A DNA stretch of 64,000 nucleotides from Heliocybe sulcata (Eukaryota > Basidiomycota > Agaricomycetes > Gloeophyllales > Gloeophyllaceae): assembly GCA_004369045.1 (NCBI GenBank), contig ML213506.1, forward strand, positions 1,348,926-1,412,925, in the 5' to 3' direction. The position numbers and the translations under genes are program-made. The notes below the pieces were generated by a model. That model was not told where the DNA came from. It saw only the letters and a program-made list of their open reading frames with translations, and searched no databases. Positions 32,484 to 45,416 of the stretch are shown here, piece after piece; within the stretch, counting starts at the first letter, position 1, and every line of letters begins with the position of its first letter.

Positions 32484-34886
32484 ATGCGCTTATCGGTCGC
32501 CAGGCTGCGACTTTTTGCTACGGCACTTCTCGTACTCTCGCCATTTGTCCAAGCTCGCGATGAGGTACTATGTGAGTATACATCTCGCGTTCGTCTTGAT
32601 ATGTAATCGCTAATCGTCCTTGCAGATACGTCCTCCGTATCGTATTGCGCCCCGCCTGAAGCTATTCTCATATCCCGCTTCGATGTCAAATACTTTGCTG
32701 GCAACAACTCAGTGTTCTTCAACATCTCCGCAGCGAGTGTGGTAAGCTCCTTCACGCATTCCATCCGTTATTTGCGCCGGTTCTGACAAATGTCTCTCAG
32801 GAAAAAGATGTCAACGTCACCGCGAACCTCCTTCTGAATGCTTATGCGATGAAATTCAACTTCACTATCAGTCTATGCGATGTCCTGAGCGGTGTCCTTT
32901 GCCCTCTACCTCAATACCAACTCAATGGCTCAGAGACCCTCCAGTTACCTGCATCTGTAGACTTGTCGTCGCACCTTCCGGGGATCGCATACGTAGTCCC
33001 CGATCTCGAGGCTTTCGCACAGTTGAAGTTGAGCGATGTCAACACTGGCGAACTGAAGGCTTGCGTCCAATCCACGCTATCTAATGGTTGGTCAACACAT
33101 CAACGCGGGGTCGAGTGGGCAACTGGGGGAGTCGCTCTCCTTGCGTTACTGTCTGCAGCATCATATTCCGTCTTCCCCGAATCCCTGGCACCTTTCCGGT
33201 TCCTAGACTTAATTTATCTCTATCAAGCAATCGCAACCTCTGCATTCCTAGACATCAATTACTCCTCCCTCTACCGCGCATTCACCCTCAACTTCTCTTG
33301 GGCTATGGGTCTATTCCCGATGTCCGCCACCTCTTCCATCCAGAACTCCATCAATGACATGCGTCACAGGACTGGCGGCCATCTTTTAGACGCCAGCGAT
33401 GGCGGCGCTGTCAGCTTGGTGAATCGTCGGCTCAGTCCGTACAATCAGGACTTTGTCCTCCCCGAGTCATTGATCGCCAAGGCGAATGCTCTGCCATCAA
33501 TGGACTTCATGCAGGGGCTCAGATCACCATCGCTGCCCGTTAATGGGTCCGCTTCCGTGTTGGCGGCGCGCGACGTCGCGACCGTCACGTCTAGTTCCGA
33601 TAACGTCCTCCAGGCCGGAATTCCTATTTATGTGAATTCGATTGGTATTGCCACGGGCAATGCGTTTATGACCATCTTCTTTGTGGTTCTCATCATGATC
33701 GTGGTTGCGGCTGCTGCTTTGGCGATTGGATACGCGCTGGCGGTGTTTCTCTCCCGGTCAAGGTGGGGCCAGCGTGCCAGCGTGGTGGAGTTCAAGGATC
33801 GGTACCCTTCGTTCGCTAGAGCATGGGGTCTACGACTGGTGCGCCATTCACGTTCTCGTGCAGATGTTCTTCAGCTGACATATACTCTTCTAGGCTTTCC
33901 TTGCTTTCAGCCCCGTCGTGATCTTCACGTTCTATCAATGGACCTTGAACGACTCCTGGCTGGCAGTCCTGCTTTCCGTGATCATGTTCCTTGCTGTCCT
34001 GGCCTACGTGATGTGGCCATCTTTCCTGACGCTCCGACTGGCCCGTCGCTCATCCTCCTTCGCGCTGTACTCACAGGTGGACCACCTGCAGGCACATGGA
34101 CCCCTGTATGCGCAGTACCGGGAGCCTCGCTACTTCTTCTTTGCCCCTCTTATTGTTGGTGGTTTCGTCAAGGCGCTGTTCGTCACGTTTGCGAAGGCCA
34201 GTGGCACCGTGCAGGTCATCGCGCTCATCATCATCGAATTCGCCGTTTTCGTATCAATCGTGACGATGAAGCCATTCAGGCGTCGGGGAGGAGATTTCCT
34301 GGCGGGCTACCTGGCTATCACTAGGCTGGTCTGCACCGGACTCATGGTCTCGTTCATCGAGCGCCTGAATGTCCAGCCTATCCCGCGTACCGTCATAGGC
34401 GCGGTGACTGCTGTCATTTGGGCCGTCGCTGTCATCGTCATGTTCATTAATACTCTGGTGAACCTCGGGCTGCCTAGGCTCTGGCGCCGTCGTCGTGACT
34501 CTACCGGAACTGCTGGTCAGGAGTCATCACATGCCTCTATCCTGGAGAAGGGTGATTCCGCCGAGAAGGCTCGCAGCTCATGGAGGCAGCTACCGACTCC
34601 AGACGATGCCTCGGACGACCGCGAAGTCGGCGCACTCTACCCCGCGTACAATACTTCATCAACACATGCTGATGGGCGTCCTTCTCGGGACGCACCGAGG
34701 GTGTACACCCAAGGCGATGCATCCGAAGCAACGCTAAATGGGTCGTCACCACCGCGGCACCATTCGCTACGCGCGTCGACGGTTCCGTCTGAGTATTCGC
34801 CAGACGGATCGCCATCCACAACACCCTTCCAAAGGACCCCTGTTTCCCCCTTCGAGCCTCTTCCGCCTCACCACGAGTCGCGGTGA
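32484..34886 (+). CDS. TRP-like/Flc-type polytopic membrane protein with ML-like domain
   Basis: Four exons (32484-32571, 32626-32741, 32801-33838, 33894-34886) give 744 codons. A signal peptide (MRLSVARLRLFATALLVLSP, then FVQA) leads into a lumenal ML-like domain with paired cysteines and several N-glycosylation sequons (NNS, NIS, NVT, NFT, NGS). From about residue 200 on there are some nine membrane spans in the TRP/Pkd2-Flc arrangement, including FLDLIYLYQAIATS and FFFAPLIVGGFVKALF. The C-terminal 130 residues are a Ser/Pro/Asp-rich cytosolic tail. Fungal relatives act in ER/plasma-membrane calcium and flavin or lipid handling and in cell-wall integrity. The specific role here is inferred. 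The donor of intron 3 (GTGCGC) is weak. Confidence 0.85.
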
Positions 34887-35424
34887 AAAGGACTCTGACT
34901 TCACTTTCTTGTGCCTAGACTCGCATCGTTCTGCCGCATTGGAAGGAATCTACACTGCATCTACTTACTAGCTATTATTTGCACTTCACTCCATATCGAT
35001 CGACCGTCTGTCACAATGCATTGCCTGTTTTATATTTGCGTTACCGCTGCCTATTGCTACCTACGGCAACAACACATTCGTTTTATCGTAGAAATTGTAC
35101 TATAAGGACTGGGCTAATCATCAATGATCCCTTCATGACATAGATTTCTTTCTAAACTTGGCTGTACATAATGAACCCCATGTATCTTTTAGGGTATCCG
35201 GCGGCGAAATGGAAACTGTATTGATCACATTATAATGAAGAGGCTGTACAGAGATCAGAGAACGCAAGGCGCGTTGTGAGAAACGCGGCTCTGCTCCGAT
35301 CAATTAGCCTCCTTTCGCCACAAGTACTTCGCCGCATCTATGCATGTCCTAACCTGTGCTTACTGATCCACTGCTCTCCGATCAGAGAAGGATACTGGAA
35401 TGCAAGCACCCGAATATTTGCAGC
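34887..35424. other. intergenic before the SET gene
   Basis: 538 AT-rich bases between two genes on the same strand. Apart from the 3' flank of the TRP-like gene and the promoter of the SET gene, I see nothing. Confidence 0.5.
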
Positions 35425-38400
35425 ATGCCGTTTTCGCAGAGAATACCGGCGTCTCCGTTGCCCGGCTGGGAGGCCCTTGAAGGTGCGCGCTTATACTCGC
35501 GAACTAATGCATGTGTTCACTGAAACCCCGGTTTTGTCAATCAAGAGCGCCAGTCTCAGGCTTCATCGCAGGCATCTCAGGGATCCTCCGAGGGCCCGGA
35601 TGAACTCGAGAATGAGCATGAGGCCACTGTTAGGATGCCGAATATGCCCGTTCACAAACGCAAGACACGCGAGGAAACTTCGCCTGCAAAAACTGTGAAA
35701 AAGCCCAAGATACAGGGCCCTTCAGGCCGGGTTGGCGCTCGTCCGTCAGGACCAGGTCCGAGACGCAGTCTGAATCTAAACCGCGTGGTTTCTCCAGTGG
35801 ATGGCCACGGTGACATCGTTGCGGTATCTTCTGTAAAAGGTCCCCAATCTCTATCTTCCAGTGCTCCCACTGGTAATGTGAGACAGCGCAACAGATTCGG
35901 AGGCTCGCCTGGAGTTCCCGACCTTACTACAGTGCTCTCGCAAGCTCGTAAACGCTCTGAATCCCAAGGCAGCCCATCATCTGCTAAGGGGGACGAGAGG
36001 AGATCCTTAGCTTCCTTTTTCTCGCCACGTAGTCCTGCTTCTGCCTCCGCTACTAAGCCTATCTCTGCCTTTACAATCCCGGAGACCCCGATATACCGAG
36101 GTTCGTATTCAGATGCAGACCATGATCTATTTAATTAACAAATCCGTACATGATCGAATTAACGACAAACGTCTGAATTCTCGTACCATTCCTCCTTCGA
36201 CTGCTCCTCCTGCTACCAAATCCCGACCAGTCACTAGGATCTTTGTACGGCCATCTGCACCCCGTGCGGGTTCCTCGCCAGGCCCCTCACATCAAAATCA
36301 GAGAGACGAGGATGTGCTCGATCTGTCTACGCCCACGCCGTCGCCACCGCCTGTTCGCGAATTCACGCAGAGTGGTCGGCAAGACGACCCTATTAGCCTT
36401 GATTCTGATGAAGAGGATGGCCTGAAGTCTCCATTATCCCGTTCGCTGGAAATCAGTTCGGTTGTAGATCTGTGCAGCAGTGAGGACGAGGGGTCGAACG
36501 AAGAACAGGAGCAACAGCCACCAGTCGATTTGTCCCGGCCGCCAAACCCCTTATCGATGTCCTCGCCTCCCGCGCTTTCACCGGAGCAAGAACAGGGAGA
36601 CATTGGATTGGATGGCATGGAGCTGAATACGGAAGCTATTGATGCGGTAGGTCGCTCAAGTGGCAAACTTAGGCGGCATCTTGAGGCTGAATTACCTTCT
36701 ATCTAGGAACCCAGTGCGGCCAGTAGCATTCCTACGACGAGTGATCGACCGGAGTACTCCGCTCGGGATGATCTTCTTCGACCTGATACCTTTGGTATAG
36801 GAGAGTCCGAAGATGAGGGTTCTGCGGAGGATACCCCATCTAAATCGGCTCCTCTAGGTCAAGGCATGGATACGCGGTCGGAGGTATCTTATCAACTTGA
36901 GAACGGGCTAGCTTCGCCTGTCTATGGCGTTTCCGAGGACGACGATAGCATCCATCAAAGTCACGAGGATGTGCCTGCTGAAGGCGCCCATCTCGCCGCG
37001 TCGGAAAGTCTAGAGAGCATGGAAATCAGCTCTGATGGACCGGCCGCTGAACCCGAAGGTCCTGTCGAGGAGAATCTTGTAGCATCGGAAAGCCTAGAAG
37101 ACATGGAGATCAGTTTTGGTACATTCGGCGGTAGTGAATCCGAAGATTCTGACGAGGGCGATCTGGCCGCATCTGAAAGTCTGGAAGACATGCAAATCAG
37201 CTCTGATGCACCCAACGGTGTTGAATACGAAGCTCCCAGTCAGACTCCGGCACAATATACTGCGGAACATGCGGAAGCCGATACCACTTCAGCTGTATCC
37301 AAATCGCCTGATCTCGGCTCCACGCGTATTCTTACCGATAATGGGAAAAGTGCCATGCAAGCAGAGGACGCCACAGAGGATAGTCCCAGCGCCCATGCAG
37401 ACAATAGGGCCGAAGTCCACGCTGAGTCTTTGCGAAACTCACCTACAGCGGCGGCGGCAATGGACAACATTGGGCCAGTAAAACCTGTCCACCGGCGTGA
37501 CGGCTATGCTTCATCTCATACCCCTTCTGAAACTTCGCCATTGTCGCCTGTCAGGTATCGCAGTGAGGTAGTCTCTAAGCGGTCGCAGTACTCGCGAGAA
37601 TCAGGGTGTTTTTCACGCGCTTTTCGTCAGCTACCTGCAGGAAGCTCACGCACACAGGTGATTCCTTCCGAGTCTCCGCTCAAAGGCGCTCTGGTCGACT
37701 CCTCCGCCTCTCCTCAAGAAGGTAGTGGGAGCCCGTCGCAACAAGCGGCTGAAGATCTTCCGAGTCCTGTTTATCCTCCATCTGACGCAAGCGAAGAGCG
37801 CGTGGAGGACTTGCTAGAGTCTGAAGATCCTGAGTCTACGCCTAGCCAGCAGGATGCTTCCAGGTCTGTTGATCGCCGAACTCCTGTAGCGGGTGCTGCA
37901 GAGAACGCCATCGCACGGTTTCGGAGCGTGGTTGGTATTGCAGTGGGTGTCAACATTGTATGGGTGCTGATTTCGGTCTTCGTCCCAGGTTCCTGATGCT
38001 CTCCAGAATGGTCTCGGACTGCCAGACGACATGTCTGATATGCATCTTCCGTTCGTGACAGGTAATTCATTCTGTCAGGGTCTCCTGCTGCGGTGCTTAT
38101 TTTACCGTTCGCATTGCAGCTTTGAGATCTTACACTGAAAACGGGAAGCCAGTGTATGACCTGACATGGGACACCGAAGACGAAGGTAACAGCGACTCCG
38201 AAGGAGCCATGGCTTCATCTATGGAACTCGCCGACTTCCTACCAGACTACCAGAGCGATCACGCAGCAGTGCGTGTCCGTGATAAAACCTATGGGTAAAT
38301 ACGTGCTGAGCCTCGCCCGGCTCGTAGAACACGATGAGAACGATAATCCCTTTCGTTTCAACAGTGATCTACCCTTCGTTACGGGGATCGCCCATTCCGA

Positions 38401-40637
38401 GAATGGACCTCGAATCACATCCCGCCCAGTCACTCCCGAAGAGATATCAGAGCTGCGCGATCAAGTACTGGGACCTGTTGTGCCGAATATTCGCAAAAGT
38501 GCTGGCCGCATTGCAAAGACATCTGGCCCTGCAGCAACTGAGGCTTTAGGCTCTGAGGGACAGGGAAGTCCGATCCTGGGAACTCCGGGTCTTCCATATT
38601 CGAAAGCTCTCGATATGGCTGAAGCACAGCATGTAGCACGGCCGGAGTCTTTGTCTCCCTCACTCGAGCAACGTGTAAGCGCTCTGGCTAATGAGTTGTT
38701 GCTCAAGTGTCTAATTCCCCATCAGGCTGGAACATTTACAGAAGATACTGTCATAAATGATACAGATGATTATGTCAGTGATCTTCAGGTGCAGGTGATC
38801 CCAGTTGTTGTCAATCTCACGTCTCTTCCTTGGTACCTCAGGTTATGGACCAGGTGTCCTCAGATGATGAGGCAGACGCCGTGAAAGGGCCATCACGTCG
38901 CACGAGGAAGGTTGCCAATTCTGTCTCTTCACGAGAGGAATTGGAGGACCGGGATCATGCAGAGGTAAGTACGGTCTTCTTCTCATTTGCGCTGCAGTTG
39001 CATGTCACCACCGCAGGTCTCGGAGCCGGAGTCCAGAGGCAGGGAACGCAAATCCAGACCTAGCCGTGTTCCTCGACGGCCGTCCTCCGCAGGATCTCCG
39101 TATCCTCTTGCGAGCTCCAGATCATCATCAAACGCTGCGTCTCTGTGGAATGAATCCATGGGTGAAATACATATCCCAGAGTATACCGCGATTCGAGCGT
39201 CCTCTCGAGATAGTAGTCTCGGCACGGGCACCGAAGAGATCTCTTCAGGGATCAGGGGCATCTCTCTGGAGACTTGGCGATCTCCAGTTCCTTCAGCGCA
39301 CCGTACCTATAACAGGGCCAGGGACCTACCGCATCTGCTCCAAGATCATATCAACTCACTACCTCCCCGCTACCTGAAGTCAGACTTCGTGAAAGCCATA
39401 TTTGAGGCTGCTATCAGTGAAAGCACAAACGAGGACGAACCAGATGCTCCTCAAATACGCATATACAATCCCGTCGAAGGGGATGATGAGGTCACCCCTC
39501 CATGGGAATTTCATTATACAAACCAGATGTGGCATGGTGAAGGTGTACCAGGACCTGACTACTCGAGCTTACGAAGCTGTGGCTGCAAAGGTCCGTGTGA
39601 TCCACGGTCGAAGACGTGCTCTTGCCTGCGACGTCAGGAAGAATACACGAAAGAGGCCCTAAATAGGAAAGGTTTCCTATACGATGAGAAAGGTCGGCTC
39701 TACCCAGACAAAATAGGCTTTCCCATCTTCGAGTGCAATGATCTTTGTGGCTGTTCAGACGAGTGCAGGAATCGTGTAAGTAGTGCAGAAGACTGGGAAG
39801 AACAACCGGAGCTAATTAGCCTTGGCCACCTTCCAGGTCGTACAAAAAGGCAGGACATGTTCGATCAACATTGTCAAAACGAAGGAAAAGGGATGGGGTG
39901 AGTGTCCGCTGTCATTTGCAACTATGTGCACCTTAAGTCATATTCTGGAAGGTGTCTTTGCGGGCGAGAAGCTGATTCCTCAGGGAACGTACATTGGGAT
40001 TTATTCCGGGGAGCTCCTTAGCGAGTCGGAAGGTGAGGAAAGAGGACTGTACGTGCCTTTCTGTAGTCGCTTACGTATTACTGACATGGATGCTGGATGG
40101 CAGCAAGTACAATAAGTTCGGACGGACATACCTTTTCGACATTGATTGGTGGTATCTGCAAAAGCCGGGTGTAGATGAACCAGAGATAAAATATGTGGTC
40201 GACGCTTACCATGCTGGTAACGTAAGCGCTGCAACAATCGTGAACGTTCTCGCTGCTGACAGCGAAGTTGCAGTTTACACGCTTCCTAGTAAGTAGATAT
40301 GTGTCGTAGTCGGCCTGTCAGTTACTGATTCGCGGCACAATTCAGAATCATAGCTGCGAGCCCAACTGCTGCCTGGTTCCGTGTTATGTCAACGATGGAG
40401 ACCTTGAAAAGCCCCTCCTCGCTATCTTCACACAGCACGACGTCCAACCGTACGAAGAGATGTGTTTCTCGTACACAGGGGACACTGATGGAGAGGTAAG
40501 CAAGTTATGTTTTTGCCTTGTCAAACTCATAAGGGCCTATGCAGGAGGAGGGCGCCCCGGCGCCGAAGCAAGCAGATGCAATCTATGTCCCCTGCAGGTG
40601 CGGTGCAGCCAAATGCAAAGGAAGGATGTTCAAATGA
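35425..40637 (+). CDS. SUV39/Clr4-type histone H3K9 methyltransferase with very long N-terminal region
   Basis: Fifteen exons (35425-35482, 35546-36100, 36231-36646, 36707-37942, 37989-38061, 38120-38294, 38365-38788, 38842-38964, 39017-39775, 39837-39897, 39952-40048, 40104-40221, 40274-40288, 40346-40495, 40545-40637) sum to exactly 1,450 codons. The pre-SET region has all nine zinc-triad cysteines (CGCKGPCDPRSKTCSC and CNDLCGCSDEC). The SET domain shows KGWGVFAGEKLIPQGTYIG, YLFDIDWW, the FTRFLNHSCEPNC catalytic block and the EEMCFSYTGD motif. Post-SET CRCGAAKCKG completes the zinc site, so the enzyme looks catalytically whole. The first 1,000 residues are acidic, Ser-rich and unordered, and no chromodomain is visible. 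Known relatives place H3K9 methylation for heterochromatin. Joining the N-terminal exons with the SET exons is supported by phase, but transcripts would settle it. Confidence 0.88.
36989..37209 (+). repeat. three 28-29-residue repeats within the SET protein
   Basis: Within exon 4, the motif L(A/V)ASESLE(S/D)M(E/Q)IS occurs three times, with cores starting near 37001, 37085 and 37172 (spacing 84 and 87 bases). The linkers between are Gly/Pro/Glu-rich and diverged more than the cores. This indicates in-frame tandem duplication with selection on the ASESLE.M.IS core. Confidence 0.85.
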
Positions 40638-41282
40638 TACAGACTCATCCTCGTCTGTGTCAACTGGTGACTTGGGGGTGCAGTACTAGCGCTGTGTTAC
40701 GCCATCAGCAGCAGCTTGGAGTGGGTCTCCGGAGAGTGATGCAGCGCTTCGCAGAGATATGCATGCGAAGTTGTACAATTGATACTGGTAATCTGAGAGT
40801 GCGTATGGCTATGTATCATGATTAGATTACGTGGATGAGATTATCGGCTACACTCGCAGAAGATAGAAACTGACTACTGAGGACAAGGCCTCCAGAGATC
40901 TCGACGACGCGAAATGATCGGACAGCACGTCATTCCTACAAGGAAATGGTATATTACCTTGGTCGCCTATTCAGGCCTTCCTGCATCAGCCATATCAGCG
41001 GACCTTCTTTCTATATGTTGGGACGAATCTTCATCCAAAAGTCCAGGCCAGTCCCATCTGCGCAACTCCCATATAGTCCACCACCTAAGAGGGGGTAAGT
41101 TAGGAGCGCCAGAATGCAAGCGTCAGTTCAGTATGACAGCAAAGAATGCAGCGACGATCACTAGTTGCTGAGACCCTGGGGGAATCCGTCGACCGACGTT
41201 TGATACATTGCCTGCAATTTTGCGATCATACATCTGTACTATAGAAGTGGCTTGAGTCCTCCGTAAAGGAGCCGCCCCGACA
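40638..41282. other. intergenic, convergent 3' ends
   Basis: 645 bases between the SET gene and the amidohydrolase A stop. Only short frames without protein character are present, and no repeat or RNA gene is recognised. Confidence 0.5.
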
Positions 41283-44200
41283 TTACAACACATGCACCAA
41301 TCCCTTCCGCGGGGAGATAACCGCTACCACTTTGCTGGCCATGTCGAGAAGGTCTCCACCCTGCCTGGCCACGAGCTCAGGCGCTCTTTCCGTTGTCACG
41401 TCTACGCCGAGGAGCTTCTCAACATTGGTGGATCCAAGCGCGATAGCTTGTGCCTTATCGATGCTGCCGTCAGCTTCCAAAGCAGCCTGTGGATGATGTT
41501 CGTTCTCGTCAGAAGGACCTTCATTGAAGTGACTGTTACTTACCCATGCGACATCGAAAGCGAGATTACGTGCATCCCATTTCTCCTGCAGAGGATCTCA
41601 GTCATATGGTCTTAGGGCATGGATGGATGCTCACTTGGATACCGAGGCCAACCGTAACGTTATGCTTGAGGAGTGTTGCAATGGCAGTATCACGAGTCAG
41701 AGGCGGTCCTGGAAGACTGTTCATGTGTCAGACAGCAGAATGCAAAAAGTAATCAACGAGCTCACATCCGTCTAGACTCCCATACGGCAGGGAACGGCCG
41801 AACGGGATTAACAATGACACCAATATCAGCATGGGCAATCTCAGCAGCGAGCATATGCGCCTCGGACGTCCCGGTGATGGTCATCTTCAAGTCGGCGCTC
41901 TTCGCGGCTTCCACCTCCTTCTTGAGCAGAATCAGCGTTGCGATGATATCCGCACTGTGAACTTCCACGACCAAAGGTATGGTCCCCTTCAGGCTCAATC
42001 AGCAAGCTTCCAGCCACTAATTCGAAGAACCCGACCTGTGTCACCTTCTCGGACCACTTCCCGATTTCGCTCTTCGGGGGATTCAACAAGAGAAGCCGCA
42101 GCGCAGCGATCTGCGTGCTGACACTGGGTGTGCCTCCCGTATGGCCGATTGAAACATGTAGAGCCGTCACCTCCTGTATCACCGCGCCTTCCTCCAACCT
42201 GTGCGCCGCACCAGTGGAAAAGCTGACACCCAAACCAGAGACGAAGCCCAGGTTGAGCGGGGCGGTGATAGCCTTCGTCACACCGGAGCGATATGCCAAG
42301 CTTACAAGCGAGCTTCAGTCGCGCCTCTCGACCGGCATAAGACCACTCACAGCGAATCGCGGCTTCCGTACTCGAGCCCATCAGCAGCGTGCACGAGGAC
42401 CGCGTCGCTGCCCAATATCTTCGGTACAGGAGCCTCGAGTGGATCATAGATGTACCCATCAGCCGTGGAAATCTCGCCTTCAATATGCACCAGGCCCAAG
42501 GGTGAGCCAAAGGATACAAGGCCACTGTGCGACATCGTCAGAGTCAATTCTGAGGTATCAATACAAGACGCACGGTGATAAAGACCCTCCCTTCAGATCA
42601 ATTGTTTCTGCTTCCTCAGCGATCTGCGCCGACACGCACGACACGTACATCCCAACACAAGCAATCTTGCCCTCCTCCACAACGACAACACTCTCTTGCC
42701 CCTCCTTAATCCTCAGCAACTCCTGTACGCCCTCCTCACCGGGGATATACACGCTGTTAACGTTAGCAAACAATACCACCCTGGAGGAAGTCGACTTGGG
42801 CTCGAGCGGAGGCAGACCCTCATATTTCACCGCTGCTTTTGCTTCTTTGTCGAAATTGGGCACCTTGGGCGTGGTGTGGAAGGACTTGGGCTTCTCGACG
42901 ACGTGAGGAGAGTTAAGTTGCGCGATACCGTCGATGAAGACCTGTGTTGGCGTGGCACCGAGTGCGAGCGGGTGGCTACCAGATAACAATGAAGCTGCAT
43001 CAGAATCGCGAAGGGGGTATCACCTACCTATCCCACACGACGACGTCTAGCAAACACGCACGTTGCCTTCAGAGCACGACACAAGCGCAACAATCACAAC
43101 ACATACCAGCATCCCATCCTCCATGCACCAATCAGCCTCTCATCAACCTCGCCGACAGAGTGAATGTCTACTCACCTCCCTTAATATACCCGATTCTATG
43201 ATCCAGCCCCATAATCCCAGCAGGCGTACTGGTCACCGACGCAATCGCCAAGTTCTCCGGTAAGCCGTAGTAGAAGGCTTGCTGCGCTTCGTAGAGGAGG
43301 TAGCGAGAGTTCAGGACAGGGTGGTCGCTCTATCAGAGATACATTATATACGGTTTATTTCAGGAGGATAGGAAAAAGGAGGGGCATAACGGAGGGAAAC
43401 AGCTGACCTTCATGACGACTTGCAAATTGTTCTCAGCTAGAATGCGTGGTGCGAACTCGGAGCCGCGGTACGCTTCGCGTTTGTACCTAGCCGTTATAAT
43501 ATCAGTGCGATGCGCATACGAGAATTGAGGGCTACTACCTTGAGTTTGTAGCAAAGATCGCCACCGCCGGCGGGTGTCCTGTACGAGTCCGGCTGCTTAG
43601 TATATGCCCAATTCATGTGAGGTGATGCGTTGGCCTTACCATACGCTCGTTTCAGGACGTCCGGAACGAGGTATGCCTCACTCGCATGGTGGAACGCCGC
43701 GATTGGAAATTCGAACTCGTTCGAGAGCTGCAATCCACGCCGTCATGGCTCCCTCCTCATACGGAACATAACGACGAAACGCACCCGAACAATATCATCC
43801 AAATCCACAGCTTCGTAACAATGCGTCTGCACCTGTTTTGATTCGTTAGGCACACTAGGTGCGCGATCCAGAGCTGCGTTCGTATGGCTACCTTGACTCT
43901 CCCTCTCAATGTCGCAACGAGCGCCTCCCACTGTATATCCTCGGGGTACTCGCCGAGGCCTTCCCATTTGTTCCTGAGCGCACGCGAGCAGTACGCATCC
44001 TGCGCTTGTTTGATCTGGCGCGCTTTGGCGTAGGCTTCACGCCATGCCCACATGGTGTCCATGCGCGTGCCGCGGTAGACTCTGGCTGTTATAATACAGA
44101 CGAGGTGAGATGTGTGGGTATGTACAAGAACAGCTGATTACTGACCAGGATTCTCGCCTGTACTGCTTGTTAGGAAAGGCAAGGCAGACTGGATACAGGG

Positions 44201-45120
44201 TGGGGGATGGACTACGTACCGCAGGCATGCCTAGAGGCAGTCACGCGCCGTCAACCAAGGCCGTTGAGACATTATAGGGGAGCTATGGTACTCACTTCAT
44301 ATGTCTCCATCTGGGTGGTCCATGTCCACCGACGACTTCAAAGGGAGGCTCAAGCAACAGAGAAGTAGGAGAGCGTTCTGCAGTCCTGCGAAGCTTTATA
44401 ACGAAGCCCTGGCCACCTACAGGGCGAAGTAAGTTGCTCCCGCTGAATACAACCGCAAAAGTCGGATCATTTACCAATAGCATTGGCGGAGCCGGGAAGC
44501 ACCAAGGAAGTTGTGACGCCACCAGCAATAGAGAGGTTGTAGGAATCGTCGTGAGTATTGAGGCCGTCCAATGAACGCAGCCAAGGCAGGATTGGACCGT
44601 TGAGAGAGTTATCATCACCGCTAGCACCCTCGAGCTCTGGCGAAGATGCGTCGCCTATATGCGAATGCAAGTCTACGATTCCGGGCGTAACCCAGCGACC
44701 TTCCGCGTCATATTCCACTAACTTATGCCTAAATTTATCCAGAGTTCCTCGGGAGATATGTCCGACTTCTCTGATGATCCCTCCATCCAAGAATATGCCG
44801 CCCTTGATAATCTCCGTCCCGTTATGCGCCCCAGTCCAGATGCGCGCATTCTTGATCAATACGGGCTTGGTACCGGGAGCAAACCTGTCCGAGTGTGACC
44901 TCTTGTAAAAGTCTGCCGGAGGAGCCGGCTGGAAATCATTCGCAAGACATTTGGCTTGGATGGCAGATGCATGTAGTGGCGCGCGTCTTCGTGGCCAAGG
45001 CAGCCCATGCTGAGTTTGCGATACTACCAGGAGCGTCCCCACCACACCAAGAGCGATCCAGAGGAACTTGAAAGCCTTGCTTCGCTTGCCGTATGTGTCG
45101 TACATCGCCAGACCCTTCAT
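41283..45120 (-). CDS. membrane-anchored two-module amidohydrolase (copy A)
   Basis: The first exon is 44475-45120, and many short exons follow to the stop at 41283. The N-terminal 20 or so residues are cytosolic, then a single membrane span (FLWIALGVVGTLLVV) makes a type II anchor. The first module has the metal motif PGIVDLHSHIG, then FPIAAFHHASEAY, ATN.RYKREAYRGSEFAPR, and SDHP with the last acidic ligand. The second module repeats the composite beta-sandwich/barrel layout (GLVSFGSPLGL, RSGVTKAITAP, GVIVNPVRPFPAVWE) but lacks HxH. It ends GGDLLDMASKVVAVISPRKG. It belongs to the imidazolonepropionase-like amidohydrolases, with the substrate unknown. It is 60-70% alike by eye to copy B at 51157-54775. 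Its start is divergent from the SLF2-like gene across 296 bases. Confidence 0.82.
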
Positions 45121-45416
45121 GGCTGCAGATGAGCGCAGCAGAAGGACGGACAGTGTTGCCTTCAGCTTCAGCGCGCAGCTGCAATGCGTCTAAAGGATGT
45201 CTGAACGCGCTCAGGTCATTACGGCATCGCGTATGAAGTACATTATTCCCACGGTACGCGATCGACATCAATAATGATGCCCAGGGTCCTGCACGTGATC
45301 TCTCGGAAGTGCCCAGGGTCCTTTGACGCGAACGCGCTGTTGACGCGCTCGGATCAGTCTCCCATTTAGCCTCTCGCCACCACCACGCTTTGACCTACTC
45401 TTTGTCGACGAACACC

